In this document: positions 1 to 8,273 of the stretch, piece by piece | Numbering within the stretch: position 1 is the stretch's first letter | Layout: every line of letters begins with the position of its first letter | DNA from: JABDOU01 sp041567895 | GTDB taxonomy: Bacteria > Actinomycetota > Acidimicrobiia > Spongiisociales > SHLN01 | DNA: 15,882 nucleotides | NCBI GenBank assembly: GCA_041567895.1 | Contig: JBFGAX010000063.1 | Coordinates: forward strand, 1 to 15,882 | Reading direction: 5' to 3' | Program-made: the position numbers and the translations under genes | The notes under the pieces: generated by a model | The model's database searches: none | What the model was told of the DNA's origin: nothing | The model's input: the letters and a program-made list of their open reading frames with translations, nothing else

Positions 1-1
1 A

Positions 2-1579
2 ACCACGGCGCACAAACGTGCCCTCGAATTGACCGCTGCGGAGGAACCGAAATCAGGGCTCGAACGGCTGCGTGCATTCGCAGATACCGATCATTTGAAG
101 CAGCTCGCTCTCCAAGACAACCCCCTGGGTCGGAAACTGATCTGGAACAAGGCAGAAGAAGCGATGCTCGAGGAGACGGGCGGCAACTACCCCGCGGCAA
201 TCGCAGCGCTCGACGTCATCAGAACCGGATTCGAGCAGGGCATCGAAGCGGGAAATCGGGCCGAGATCAAGGCTTTTGGCCAACTGGTCGTGTCGCCTGA
301 AGCCAAGGCTCTCATCTCCCTGTTCCTGGGCACAACCGCACTCAAGAAGGATCTGGGGGTGAGGGGAAAGAAGGTTGAGCCGCGGTCGATCGCCAAGATC
401 GGAATGGTCGGTGGAGGGCTCATGGGGGGTGGTATCGCCGCGGTCACGGCCGTGAAAGCCCGAGTACCGGTGCGTTTCAAGGAGATTGATACCGCAGCGG
501 TAGGCCGTGCGATCGGACACGTCAACCGGTACGTGGAAGGACAGCAACAAAGAAGGCGCCTCAGTGAGAGTGAAGCAGCAGCCACAATGCAGCTGGTTAC
601 CGGATCCGCAGAATGGGATGGTTTCGACAATGTCGATCTGGTCATCGAAGCCGTCCCCGAGGATCTCGAGCTCAAACAATCGGTACTGAAGACCATCGAA
701 CAGATCACCGACAAAGAGACGATCTTTGCCAGCAACACGTCTTCAATTCCCATCGGAGCCATCGCCGAAGCAGGGAAACGTCCCGAAAACGTGATCGGCA
801 TGCATTACTTCTCACCCGTGGAAAAAATGCCGCTCCTCGAGGTGATCGTCACCGATACAACCGCAGATTGGGTCACCGCCACCTGCGTCCGATTTGGCCA
901 GAAACAGGGCAAGACCGTGATCGTCGTCAATGACGGAACCGGGTTCTACACGAGCCGGATCATTGCGCCTTACACAACCGAGGCCATGTGGATGCTCGAC
1001 GAAGGGGTTGCCATCGACGCCATTGACAATGCGATGACAGATTGGGGATTCCCGGTCGGGCCGGTGTTGCTGAGCGATGAAGTCGGCATCGACGTCGGGG
1101 CCAAGATCGCTCCTATCATGGTTGCCGCTTTCGGCGAGCGCATGGCGGCTCCCCCCGCTCTGGAGGCCGTTGCAAAAGACGATCGTCTCGGTCGCAAGAA
1201 CGGCAGGGGTTTCTACCTCTACGAGAAGGGCAAACGCCAAGGTCCCGACGAATCCATCTACCAGCTCATCGGTTCAAACACCCGCAGGGTGATACCCAAG
1301 GACGTCATCCAGCGACGGTGTTCACTGGTGATGATCAACGAAGCTGTTCGGTGCCTCGAAGAGGGAGTACTGCGATCTGCCCGTGATGGCGATATCGGCG
1401 CGGTGTTCGGATTGGGCTACCCGCCCTTCAGGGGCGGACCCTTCCACACGATCGATCGTCTCGGTGCGGACACCGTCGTTGCTCAGCTCGAACGGCTCGA
1501 AGAAAAGCACGGAGAACGGTTCAAACCGGCCAAGCTGCTCAAGAAGCACGCAAAAACGGGCAAACCGTTCAGCGAATAG
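2..1579 (+). CDS. fadJ: Fatty-acid beta-oxidation multienzyme alpha subunit (3-hydroxyacyl-CoA dehydrogenase part), 5'-truncated by window edge
   Basis: The frame is open to the left edge, so the N-terminal enoyl-CoA hydratase domain is mostly outside; the TTG at 29 is only an internal codon. What remains, counted from codon 29, is a hydratase/linker tail (about 1-120), an NAD-binding Rossmann fold with the glycine-rich motif MVGGGLMGGG near residue 126, and the dehydrogenase active-site segment GMHYFSP with the catalytic His near 259. The helical C-terminal domain carries GLGYPPFRGGPF, a hallmark of FadB/FadJ/HADHA proteins. By family it would oxidise 3-hydroxyacyl-CoA to 3-ketoacyl-CoA in the cytoplasm, with hydration by the missing half. 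The stop TAG is at 1577-1579. The next gene converges on it 77 bp away. The symbol could equally be fadB; an acetyl-CoA acyltransferase partner would be expected outside the window. Confidence 0.93.
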   Translation, partial: TTAHKRALELTAAEEPKSGLERLRAFADTDHLKQLALQDNPLGRKLIWNKAEEAMLEETGGNYPAAIAALDVIRTGFEQGIEAGNRAEIKAFGQLVVSPEAKALISLFLGTTALKKDLGVRGKKVEPRSIAKIGMVGGGLMGGGIAAVTAVKARVPVRFKEIDTAAVGRAIGHVNRYVEGQQQRRRLSESEAAATMQLVTGSAEWDGFDNVDLVIEAVPEDLELKQSVLKTIEQITDKETIFASNTSSIPIGAIAEAGKRPENVIGMHYFSPVEKMPLLEVIVTDTTADWVTATCVRFGQKQGKTVIVVNDGTGFYTSRIIAPYTTEAMWMLDEGVAIDAIDNAMTDWGFPVGPVLLSDEVGIDVGAKIAPIMVAAFGERMAAPPALEAVAKDDRLGRKNGRGFYLYEKGKRQGPDESIYQLIGSNTRRVIPKDVIQRRCSLVMINEAVRCLEEGVLRSARDGDIGAVFGLGYPPFRGGPFHTIDRLGADTVVAQLERLEEKHGERFKPAKLLKKHAKTGKPFSE

Positions 1580-1656
1580 CTCGTTCGGGTAGCTCGCGGC
1601 GATTCGATTGCGACACGGCTGGTCGACGTGTCAGATGCGATACTCCTGCATTGGAG

Positions 1657-3384
1657 TCAGCTCCAGAAGGCAGAGCCCGACTCGGGGGTGACATGAACCC
1701 ACGTACGGCCAGGACGCATCGGCAATTCCTGACCGGACCAATCGAGAAGCGTGAAGTGATCGGCCGTCGTCTCCCGTACCCAGGTACCGGGATAGGCTCG
1801 ACCATCGCGTATCACGACGGCCTGTCCGCTGCCGGCGACCACATAGTCCGGCACGACCGAACCCACCGAGTCGCGCCGGCCAGTATCGATTTCCTCGACG
1901 TATACGACAACGATTGTGTCGGCCGTGATGCGCACCCCTGCCACGTCGTTCAGAGCCCGTCCGCCCTGAGACCGCAGATACGTGCCAGTATCGGGATCGT
2001 GCGTCCACACACCGATGTTGGCGATCGACTGATTCACCGTGACCTGAGACGCGGGCTGGCCGCCAGTCGGCCTGGCCGTATCGAAACGCCAAACAGGGGC
2101 CAGGGTGCCGCTCCACCCCAGGTCGGGTAGCCGGGAAACGTCGTACATCAGGTCGTAGACCTTCGGGCGCCAACCCTGCCGAAAATAGCCGGGGATCGTT
2201 CCATCTCCCTCATAAACGGCCACTGCGGCAACGGCGTCTCTAACGATCCTGGGTCCACCGCTGGTGAGGATGCGGGCGTCATAGGGCTTGATCAGCTTGG
2301 GATCCACCTCCCGAACGCTGCGCAATGGTCCGACAACCGCCGGATAACGTGTCTGATAAAACGCCAGCCAGCGCCCGACACCACCCTCGACGATGACTTC
2401 CATCACCATATCGGCTTCGTTGATGCCTTCCTGCGGACGGCCCTTGCGGGCGTTCGAGATCTTGGCGACAAGTACCTGATTCGTGAGATTGACCTTGGAT
2501 GACCCCGTGAGCGGCGAACGCTTCCCGCGACAGGAGGATTCTGACGCAACCGGCCTCGCATCAATGTGGCCCGCTACCGGAATCCAATCCCACGTCCCCC
2601 AGGAGAGCTGTATCGATTCGTCTGCGGGTGAGGTGCGCAGCCGATTGTTGAGAAAAATCGTGGCGGACCGCGAACGAAACACACCGGCCGAGTCAGCTTC
2701 GTCGCCATCCCAATCGCCTGCAACGAAACGGTCGTTGGGGTTCCCGAAAAAGAAGTCCCCGTCTGTGCGAGCCACGTCACCATCCCGGATCTGATCGGTG
2801 TAGTAGACGAACCCGGTAGACGGGCGATAGAGAATGATTCCATCGGAGCCGTCACCATCGGGGTCGCCCCCGTACGGCACGTCCTCGAGTTCCCCAAACC
2901 AGAACTCCTGCGCTGCCGAGGCCGTTGCGTTGACATTCGACAGGAACACGCGGCCGTTGCGAAGAAGACCGAGCGTGTCGGCTCCGTCGCCATCCCAGTC
3001 GCCTACAAAGATCTTGTCTCCCGCTATTCCGTAGAAGAACGTCAGGGCAGGGTCTGCAACTCCCACACCCCCGTTTCGGGGGAGAACGTTGCTCAAGTAG
3101 ACGAATCCCGTCGACGGCCGGTACATACCAGGCGAGTCGAAACCGTCACCATCCCAGTCGCCCATCAGCGGTACATCGCCCGGATTTCCGTAGGCGAAGC
3201 TGTAGTCACCGAGGCCGGGCACGTGCCAGCACCCGTTCGGCTCGACCATCAGAACCTGATCAGGGCTGAGTGGCGCGGGCGGCTCCTCCGGGGTCTGGGC
3301 GAAGGCCGTCGCCCCGGGCTGGGCCAGGGCGAGCGCAAGCATCGCGATCAAGGCAAGGCGGGTGGGCGTTGAAAATCGTGGCAT
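1657..3384 (-). CDS. Secreted FG-GAP/VCBS-like repeat protein with C-terminal DUF3048 (YerB-like) module
   Basis: This is a 575-residue protein. Residues 1-29 form a signal peptide (basic start, Leu/Ala core, AFA before the likely cut), so it is probably secreted. Residues about 61-248 hold four repeats built on GDWDGDG-x-D followed by YRPSTGFVYLSN-like strands, resembling Asp-rich, calcium-binding beta-propeller blades. A decayed fifth lies near 261-280. Residues about 305-450 match the DUF3048 N-domain (GINEADMVMEV, VEGGVGRWLAFY, VGPLRSVREVD). Residues about 455-570 match its C-domain (DPDTGTYLRSQGGR, then GSGQAVVIRDGR, PGRTWVHVTP). The ATG is preceded by GGAAG with a 5-nt gap. The function of DUF3048 is, to my knowledge, not established; Bacillus YerB is a putative lipoprotein. 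This protein has no lipobox Cys. It stands alone, 190 bp downstream of recQ, with its own candidate promoter. Confidence 0.9.
   Translation of the reverse strand: MPRFSTPTRLALIAMLALALAQPGATAFAQTPEEPPAPLSPDQVLMVEPNGCWHVPGLGDYSFAYGNPGDVPLMGDWDGDGFDSPGMYRPSTGFVYLSNVLPRNGGVGVADPALTFFYGIAGDKIFVGDWDGDGADTLGLLRNGRVFLSNVNATASAAQEFWFGELEDVPYGGDPDGDGSDGIILYRPSTGFVYYTDQIRDGDVARTDGDFFFGNPNDRFVAGDWDGDEADSAGVFRSRSATIFLNNRLRTSPADESIQLSWGTWDWIPVAGHIDARPVASESSCRGKRSPLTGSSKVNLTNQVLVAKISNARKGRPQEGINEADMVMEVIVEGGVGRWLAFYQTRYPAVVGPLRSVREVDPKLIKPYDARILTSGGPRIVRDAVAAVAVYEGDGTIPGYFRQGWRPKVYDLMYDVSRLPDLGWSGTLAPVWRFDTARPTGGQPASQVTVNQSIANIGVWTHDPDTGTYLRSQGGRALNDVAGVRITADTIVVVYVEEIDTGRRDSVGSVVPDYVVAGSGQAVVIRDGRAYPGTWVRETTADHFTLLDWSGQELPMRPGRTWVHVTPESGSAFWS
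2641..3204 (-). repeat. Four tandem propeller-type repeats inside the DUF3048 gene
   Basis: Coding direct repeats of roughly 45-50 codons each encode residues about 61-100, 113-150, 161-197 and 209-248. Each has an aromatic-Gly entry (YGNPGD, YGIAGD, FGELED, FGNPND), the Asp cluster (DWDGDG, DWDGDG, DPDGDG, DWDGDE) and a strand ending in aromatic-Leu-Ser-Asn or similar. The DNA version is visible as recurring gccatcccagtcgcc-like strings. A fifth unit (WGTWDWIPVAG, residues about 262-272) keeps the strand pattern but has lost the Asp ligands. Confidence 0.8.
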
Positions 3385-3435
3385 GTGAACTTCCGATGGG
3401 TTGGTCAGCGGGGTCCGGGATGGATGGTCTCGATA

Positions 3436-3465
3436 GTGCTACACGGTATGTCTCGCAGGTCTCAA
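3436..3465 (-). promoter_or_regulatory. Candidate promoter of the DUF3048 gene
   Basis: On the minus strand TTGAGA (3465-3460) matches five of six bases of a sigma-70-type -35 box. It is followed after 18 nt by TAGCAC (3441-3436), a weak -10 box. It lies about 50 nt before the ATG in the recQ-DUF3048 gap. The -10 match is poor, so this is tentative. Confidence 0.3.
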
Positions 3466-3484
3466 TCGACGGTGATGAGGGAAC

Positions 3485-3501
3485 GTGCCGCACCTCGGCA
3501 C
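3485..3501 (-). terminator. Short stem-loop downstream of recQ, possible terminator
   Basis: The arms GTGCCG (3485-3490) and CGGCAC (3496-3501) pair perfectly around a 5-nt loop, 73 nt beyond the recQ stop and just upstream of the candidate DUF3048 promoter. There is no T-run on either side, so termination is inferred only from position. Confidence 0.3.
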
Positions 3502-3574
3502 ACTGACGAGATCGCCCTCGGCGTCACCCTCGTCTGCCAGACCTTCTGACGACCTGAAAGGCCAAGTCTGGCTC

Positions 3575-5386
3575 TCATGCGTCGCGAAGGCAAGATTCAA
3601 TGACGGCCAGGAATTCTTTCCCATACGTTTCGAGTTTTTTCGGGCCAACGCCGTTGATGGCGAGAAATTCTTCCTCGGAGCGTGGTTGGGCTCGAGTCAT
3701 CTCGACCAGCGTGGCATCGCTGAAAACGACGAATGCAGGAACCCCGCGTGCATCAGCGATTTCTTTCCTCAATGTTCGCAACGCTTCGAACAGCACAGTG
3801 TCCGGCCTGTCTTCCCCACCGGAATCCCTCACGTCCCGGGTCGCGTCAGATGTGGCAAGAGCGTTCCGGGCGACCGGCGTGAGAGCGTTTGATCGGTGTG
3901 ATCTGGAGCCGCCGGCAAGGAGATCGTTTCCGGTGCATACGTCACATGCCACCGAGCATGCGTCCATGTCTTCTCCGAAGTACCTAACCACGGTCTTGTG
4001 CCGACAATGCACACGCTCGGCCCATTTGTACATCGCTCGCGCTTGCCGGGAGTGAAACGAGGCTGTCGAGCCGGTTGCCATTCGCTCGAGGCTCATGACA
4101 TCGGCCCATGAATAGAACAGGATGCAATCGGACGGGAGACCATCACGACCTGCCCGGCCGATCTCCTGGTAATAACCCTCGAGCGACTTCGGCATGTCCC
4201 GGTGGATGACGAACCTGACGTTCGACTTGTCGATTCCCATGCCGAAGGCGACCGTCGCGCAGATGACATCGACCTCATCGTGAATAAACGCGTCCTGCAC
4301 CATGGTCCGTTCGTCGGCGGTCATCCCTGCGTGGTACGGCAGAGCTGTGATCCCCTTCTTGACGAGGTATTCGGTCGTGCTATCAGCCGCCTTCCGGGAC
4401 AACGTGTAGACGATGCCGCTTTCTCCAGGCCGCGAGCGACAGATCTCGAGAATCGAATCGCGCACTTTGATCTTCCGACCATCGTGATCGCCTTTTTTGT
4501 ATACAGCAATATTCAGGTTTGGTCGGAAAAACGAACCCCGAAATCGAACCGGTTCGTTGAGATCGAGCTGGCGAACGATGTCTTCGGTCACCTCTTTGGT
4601 TGCAGTCGCCGTGAGGGCGAGAATCGGCACCCGGTATCGAGATTTCAGTCCCGCCAGGTTTCGATATGAAGGTCGAAAATCATGTCCCCACTGGCTGATG
4701 CAGTGAGCCTCGTCAACCGCAATCAGGCTCAGATCGAGACCGCCGATCGCAGCACCCACCGATCCGTCCAACCCCTCGGGGGCGGCATACACCAACTCAT
4801 AAGAGCCGTTTTTCATCTTCGCAACCCGCTCTGTCCGTTCGGCGCTGGTCAGGCTCGAATTCAAATATGTTGCTGAGATTCCGATTTCGGTGAGTCCATC
4901 GACCTGGTCCTTCATCAGAGCAATCAAGGGTGAAACCACGAGCGTCAGCCCGCCGAGAATTCTCGCCGCCAGTTGATAGGTCAAAGACTTACCGGCACCG
5001 GTCGGCATGATCCCAATGCAGTCGGTCCCACCGACGATGGCCTCGATGATCTCTCGCTGACCGGGCCGGAACGCGGAAAAGCCGAACGTTGCGGCCAACT
5101 CGTCGTCAATGGCGGAACTACGGAGTTGCGAGAGGGTCACCGAGAGCCTTTGCAGATGGTCGACAGAATCAGGCGAAAACGCTGCGGGATCTCTCAGCCA
5201 GACCGCTCTCAGCCCATCCAGGCGCGCAGCGGCGCCCCGATGGTCTCCCGCTGCGATTCGGGATGCGAGACCCTCGATCTCGGCTTCGATAGACGGGACT
5301 TCCTGTTGGTGTGTTTCGTTCAGGGGAATGCGACCCTCCTGCTCGTTCGGCAACTCAGAACGTAGTTCGGATATGTGACGGGTCAC
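3575..5386 (-). CDS. recQ: RecQ-family ATP-dependent DNA helicase
   Basis: A 603-residue helicase, by family a 3'-5' DNA unwinding enzyme of recombination and repair. Counting from the GTG start, Walker A MPTGAGKS is at 127-134, the DEAH box at 225-228 is followed by CISQWGHDFRP, and motif VI QEIGRAGRDG is at 407-416. Zinc-site cysteines are at 461, 477, 481 and 484 (C-x15-C-x3-C-x2-C). A helix-hairpin-rich HRDC domain spans about 528-603. Two oddities: a roughly 95-residue N-terminal extension of unknown role, and only about 43 residues between the zinc site and HRDC, too few for the usual RQC winged helix. The GTG start at 5386 is only 9 nt after the VWA gene stop, and no ATG occurs before Walker A, so the exact start is uncertain. 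It is the last gene of the moxR cluster. Confidence 0.93.
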   Translation of the reverse strand: MTRHISELRSELPNEQEGRIPLNETHQQEVPSIEAEIEGLASRIAAGDHRGAAARLDGLRAVWLRDPAAFSPDSVDHLQRLSVTLSQLRSSAIDDELAATFGFSAFRPGQREIIEAIVGGTDCIGIMPTGAGKSLTYQLAARILGGLTLVVSPLIALMKDQVDGLTEIGISATYLNSSLTSAERTERVAKMKNGSYELVYAAPEGLDGSVGAAIGGLDLSLIAVDEAHCISQWGHDFRPSYRNLAGLKSRYRVPILALTATATKEVTEDIVRQLDLNEPVRFRGSFFRPNLNIAVYKKGDHDGRKIKVRDSILEICRSRPGESGIVYTLSRKAADSTTEYLVKKGITALPYHAGMTADERTMVQDAFIHDEVDVICATVAFGMGIDKSNVRFVIHRDMPKSLEGYYQEIGRAGRDGLPSDCILFYSWADVMSLERMATGSTASFHSRQARAMYKWAERVHCRHKTVVRYFGEDMDACSVACDVCTGNDLLAGGSRSHRSNALTPVARNALATSDATRDVRDSGGEDRPDTVLFEALRTLRKEIADARGVPAFVVFSDATLVEMTRAQPRSEEEFLAINGVGPKKLETYGKEFLAVIESCLRDA

Positions 5387-5395
5387 AACGTGCCG

Positions 5396-6355
5396 TCAAG
5401 GCAGACGCGATCCCCACACGAGAGAGAGCGCTCCGCCGAGAGCCAGCAGAGTCAGGCCGACAGCTGCGAATCGATCGGTGATCTCGTCGAGCTCGGTCTC
5501 GACGCCAACCGACGTGCTGAGCGTGTCGAAAATGGTTGCAAGCTCATCAGCCGAACCGGCTTCAAAAAATTGTCCGCCGCCGATCTCAGCCAGGTTTCTC
5601 AACGCCGATTCGTTCAGTGGTACCGGAACAAACTGTCCCTGGAAAAAGATCGAGCCTTGATCAGTGCCAAACGCCACCGTCGAGATGGTGATCCCGGCCT
5701 CTGCTGCCAACCGGGCAGGCTCCGCATCAGGCCGTCCGACCGTTGTCTCGCCATCAGACAGGATGACAATGGACGCCGGAATATCTGATCCGAAGAGTGC
5801 TTGCTCGCCTGCGATCATGTCGAGAGACGCATATAACGCTTCGCCGATTGCGGTCCCCGGTCGTAGTTGAGCGCGCGAGATGGCACCGGAGACCCGATCA
5901 TGCTCGGTGGTCGGGGGCACGGCAACGATGGCGGTTTCGGCGAACGTGACGAGGCCTAATCGCACATCGGCAGGAACATCTCTCACAAAATCGATCGCCG
6001 CCGCCTGAGCGACTTCCAATCGGTTAGGCAAGATGTCGTCGGCTTCCATCGAGATCGACGTATCGAGAGCCAGGATCACCGTTGAAACCTCCCTCTCGAC
6101 TTCGACTTCCGTGGCCGGCACGGCAACGGCTCCAACGATCGCAACCAAACCGGCTACAAAGGCAACCGCCGGGACGTACCTGCGCCAACCGGGCTGGTTC
6201 GGGGCAACCGAACCCAGCAGCTGCAGGTTCGTGAACCTGAGTGCATACTGAGATCGGCGCATGGCCTGGAACACGTAGCCGGCCACCAGTGCGAGGGGAA
6301 CCACGAGAAGCCACAGCCTCTGCGGTTCTATGAACTCCACGCCGAACACATTCAT
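5396..6355 (-). CDS. BatA/BatB-like VWA-domain membrane protein
   Basis: A 319-residue protein with hydrophobic segments at about 12-30, 61-80 and 297-315. Between the last two lies a von Willebrand factor A domain. Its metal-ion-dependent adhesion site is intact: DTSIS (98-102), Thr168 (RPGTAIGEA) and Asp201 (LSDGE). This is the layout of BatA/BatB-type proteins, with the VWA domain probably outside the cytoplasm and one helix at the C-terminus. In MoxR systems such proteins are thought to work with the ATPase and DUF58 partner as chaperones or assembly factors for membrane or exported proteins. The ATG overlaps the DUF58 stop as ATGA (6352-6355), implying translational coupling. recQ begins 9 nt after its stop. 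Confidence 0.88.
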   Translation of the reverse strand: MNVFGVEFIEPQRLWLLVVPLALVAGYVFQAMRRSQYALRFTNLQLLGSVAPNQPGWRRYVPAVAFVAGLVAIVGAVAVPATEVEVEREVSTVILALDTSISMEADDILPNRLEVAQAAAIDFVRDVPADVRLGLVTFAETAIVAVPPTTEHDRVSGAISRAQLRPGTAIGEALYASLDMIAGEQALFGSDIPASIVILSDGETTVGRPDAEPARLAAEAGITISTVAFGTDQGSIFFQGQFVPVPLNESALRNLAEIGGGQFFEAGSADELATIFDTLSTSVGVETELDEITDRFAAVGLTLLALGGALSLVWGSRLP

Positions 6356-7248
6356 TGGCTGAACACCCGCCGTGCATTGCGCAGGCGCCGCCTCGCCAGA
6401 ACGTGTTTGACGATATCGGTGATCCAGTCCCTATCGGTGTGCAGCCGCAGGTGGTCGGCGCCCGCCCCCCGAATGCCACTCGCAATCTTCTCCCGTTGCC
6501 TGGCCGCAGCTTCGCTATACCTTCGGCGGATTTCCGGCCTGCCCGTGTCCACCATCCTCCTGGCTCCGGTCTCTGGATCTTCGACGGTGATGAGCCCAAC
6601 GTCCGGTAGGTCCATCTCCCGTGGGTCAACGACCTCGAGCGCCATGACGTCATGGTGACCTGACAGGCCTCGAAGCTCGGAAACCCAACTTGGATCGCCC
6701 AGGAAGTCGGAGATGACAACGACAAAGCCGCGCCGCTTCGCCAACCTTCCGGCATGCCTGAGCAATGGTCCGAGGGCAGTTGGGCCGACACCCTCCGGAC
6801 CTGTCTCCAGGTTCCTCAGGACTGCGTACAAGTGCGGGCGGCCGCTCCGATGAGGAACAAACTCGAACTCCTCGCCCCGGCCAACCACGAGTCCGATACG
6901 GCTTCCACTGCCCTTCGTTGCCAGGAATCCGATTGCCGCCGCGCCTTCGACCACCAGGTCGCGTTTCGTGTGATCCGTGGTGCCGAAATCCATCGAGGCC
7001 GAGGCATCAACGACGAGTGTCGTCTCGAGCTCTCGATCGACGATGGTGTCGCGAACGTACGGTTCGGTCGTGCGAGCTGTAACACTCCAGTCGATGCGTC
7101 GCACGTCATCGCCTATGGCGTAAGGCCTGGCATCACCGAGGTCTGATCCGTGACCGGGAAGCAGGCCTTGCACGTCTCCCTGCAGGATTCCATCGAGCCG
7201 ATTGAGGACCGCGAGCTCGAGCTGACGGAGGCGGCTAGAAGCCTCCAT
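6352..7248 (-). CDS. DUF58 domain-containing protein of the MoxR cluster
   Basis: A 298-residue soluble protein without membrane segments. The DUF58 signature YAIGDDVRRIDW is at 43-54 and is followed by a VWA-like fold with DASAS (81-85), a MIDAS-type metal motif, and a later VVVISDFLGD strand. DUF58 proteins almost always sit next to a MoxR ATPase and are assumed to be its partner; the biochemical role is not settled. I chose the ATG at 7248 over the GTG at 7251 because GAGG lies 6 nt before that ATG. It overlaps the end of moxR by 14 bp and the VWA gene by 4 bp, so the three are almost certainly co-translated. Confidence 0.9.
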   Translation of the reverse strand: MEASSRLRQLELAVLNRLDGILQGDVQGLLPGHGSDLGDARPYAIGDDVRRIDWSVTARTTEPYVRDTIVDRELETTLVVDASASMDFGTTDHTKRDLVVEGAAAIGFLATKGSGSRIGLVVGRGEEFEFVPHRSGRPHLYAVLRNLETGPEGVGPTALGPLLRHAGRLAKRRGFVVVISDFLGDPSWVSELRGLSGHHDVMALEVVDPREMDLPDVGLITVEDPETGARRMVDTGRPEIRRRYSEAAARQREKIASGIRGAGADHLRLHTDRDWITDIVKHVLARRRLRNARRVFSQ

Positions 7249-8254
7249 CACCCGCCTCGGTCTCCCCCTCGACGACGCGCGCTTCGAGAGGGCTCACCGT
7301 CGGAGCCGGGATCGTGGTCAGCAGCTCGACAAGCATCTCATCAACGTTCACGCCTTCTGCCATTGCCTCATATGAAGGAAGAATGCGATGATTGAGAATG
7401 TCGTAGGCGACGTCGTACACGTCCTGCGGAACCGCATAGGACCGCCCCCTGAGCAACGCCATGGATCGCGCTGCTTTGACAAGCCCGATCGAGGCTCGCG
7501 GCGACGCTCCATATCCGATGTAACGCACGAGACCGGCCAGACCATATTGAGCCGGGTTCCTCGTTGCCAGTACGAGATGGACGGCGTAGTCCTTGACCTT
7601 GGGATCGACGACGATCGACTCTGCCATCTTCTGGAGGCGTGCAACATCGGATATCTCGAGCACTTGTTGGACGGATGGAGGGTTGACTTCCATTCGATTA
7701 ACGATCTCACGTTCTTCAGAGGGAGTCGGGTAGTCGACCGGTACCCGCATGAGAAAACGATCTCGCTGAGCTTCGGGGAGCTGGTATACGCCTTCTGACT
7801 CAATCGGATTTTGGGTGGCGAGCACGAAGAAAGGATCCGGCGCTTCGTAGGTAGTACCGCCGATCGTGACCTGGTGCTCCGCCATGATTTCGAGGAGAGC
7901 TGATTGGACTTTGGCGGGTGCCCGATTGATTTCGTCGGCGAGTACGAAATTGGCGAACACGGGCCCCAGTTCAACGTCAAATGACTCCTGCGACGCCCGA
8001 TAAATGCGGGTGCCGGTGATGTCGGATGGGATGAGATCCGGCGTGAACTGGATCCTCGAAAAGGTTCCTCCGAGAGCCTTGGACACCGAGGACAGCGTCA
8101 GCGTTTTACCGAGGCCGGGTGCGCCCTCCAGCAAGCAGTGACCTCCCGCCAACAGGCAGACGACGATGCGCTCCACAACCCGTTGTTGGCCGACGATGAC
8201 CCGGCGGACTTCGAAGAGTGCTCGCTCCAACGCCAGATGATGATCTTCAATCAT
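7235..8254 (-). CDS. MoxR-family AAA+ ATPase
   Basis: A 339-residue AAA+ protein. Walker A GAPGLGKT is at 44-51, Walker B VLADE at 104-108 is followed by INRAP, and sensor 1 ATQNP is at 146-150. The conserved MoxR segment EGVYQLPEAQRDRF follows (about 154-167). The N-terminus reads VGQQRVVERI, typical of the family. MoxR proteins are chaperone-like ATPases that act with VWA-domain proteins in maturing or assembling target complexes. The frame is open upstream to 8329, but the ATG at 8254 has a strong GAGGAG site 4 nt before it, and the longer version would add non-conserved residues inside the protease gene. It begins 19 nt after the protease stop. Confidence 0.92.
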   Translation of the reverse strand: MIEDHHLALERALFEVRRVIVGQQRVVERIVVCLLAGGHCLLEGAPGLGKTLTLSSVSKALGGTFSRIQFTPDLIPSDITGTRIYRASQESFDVELGPVFANFVLADEINRAPAKVQSALLEIMAEHQVTIGGTTYEAPDPFFVLATQNPIESEGVYQLPEAQRDRFLMRVPVDYPTPSEEREIVNRMEVNPPSVQQVLEISDVARLQKMAESIVVDPKVKDYAVHLVLATRNPAQYGLAGLVRYIGYGASPRASIGLVKAARSMALLRGRSYAVPQDVYDVAYDILNHRILPSYEAMAEGVNVDEMLVELLTTIPAPTVSPLEARVVEGETEAGDGGF

Positions 8255-8258
8255 GTAT

Positions 8259-8264
8259 CTCCTC
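8259..8264 (-). promoter_or_regulatory. Shine-Dalgarno site fixing the moxR start
   Basis: GAGGAG on the minus strand lies 4 nt ahead of the ATG at 8254. It decides this start against the in-frame start at 8329, which lies inside the upstream protease gene. Confidence 0.7.
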
Positions 8265-8273
8265 TCGCCTACC

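Noticed and set aside
1612..1666. Terminator between the beta-oxidation gene and the DUF3048 gene
   Set aside because: Only 5-6 bp stems (GACACG/CGTGTC with a 9-nt loop; TTGGAG/CTCCAG) and no T-run; too weak to annotate.
2641..3204. CRISPR-like or intergenic repeat array
   Set aside because: The recurring strings are about 130-160 bp apart, diverged and in frame; they are coding repeats of a propeller-type domain.
6024..6791. 255-codon minus-strand frame across the VWA-DUF58 junction
   Set aside because: It overlaps two well-supported genes in another frame and has no domain signature.
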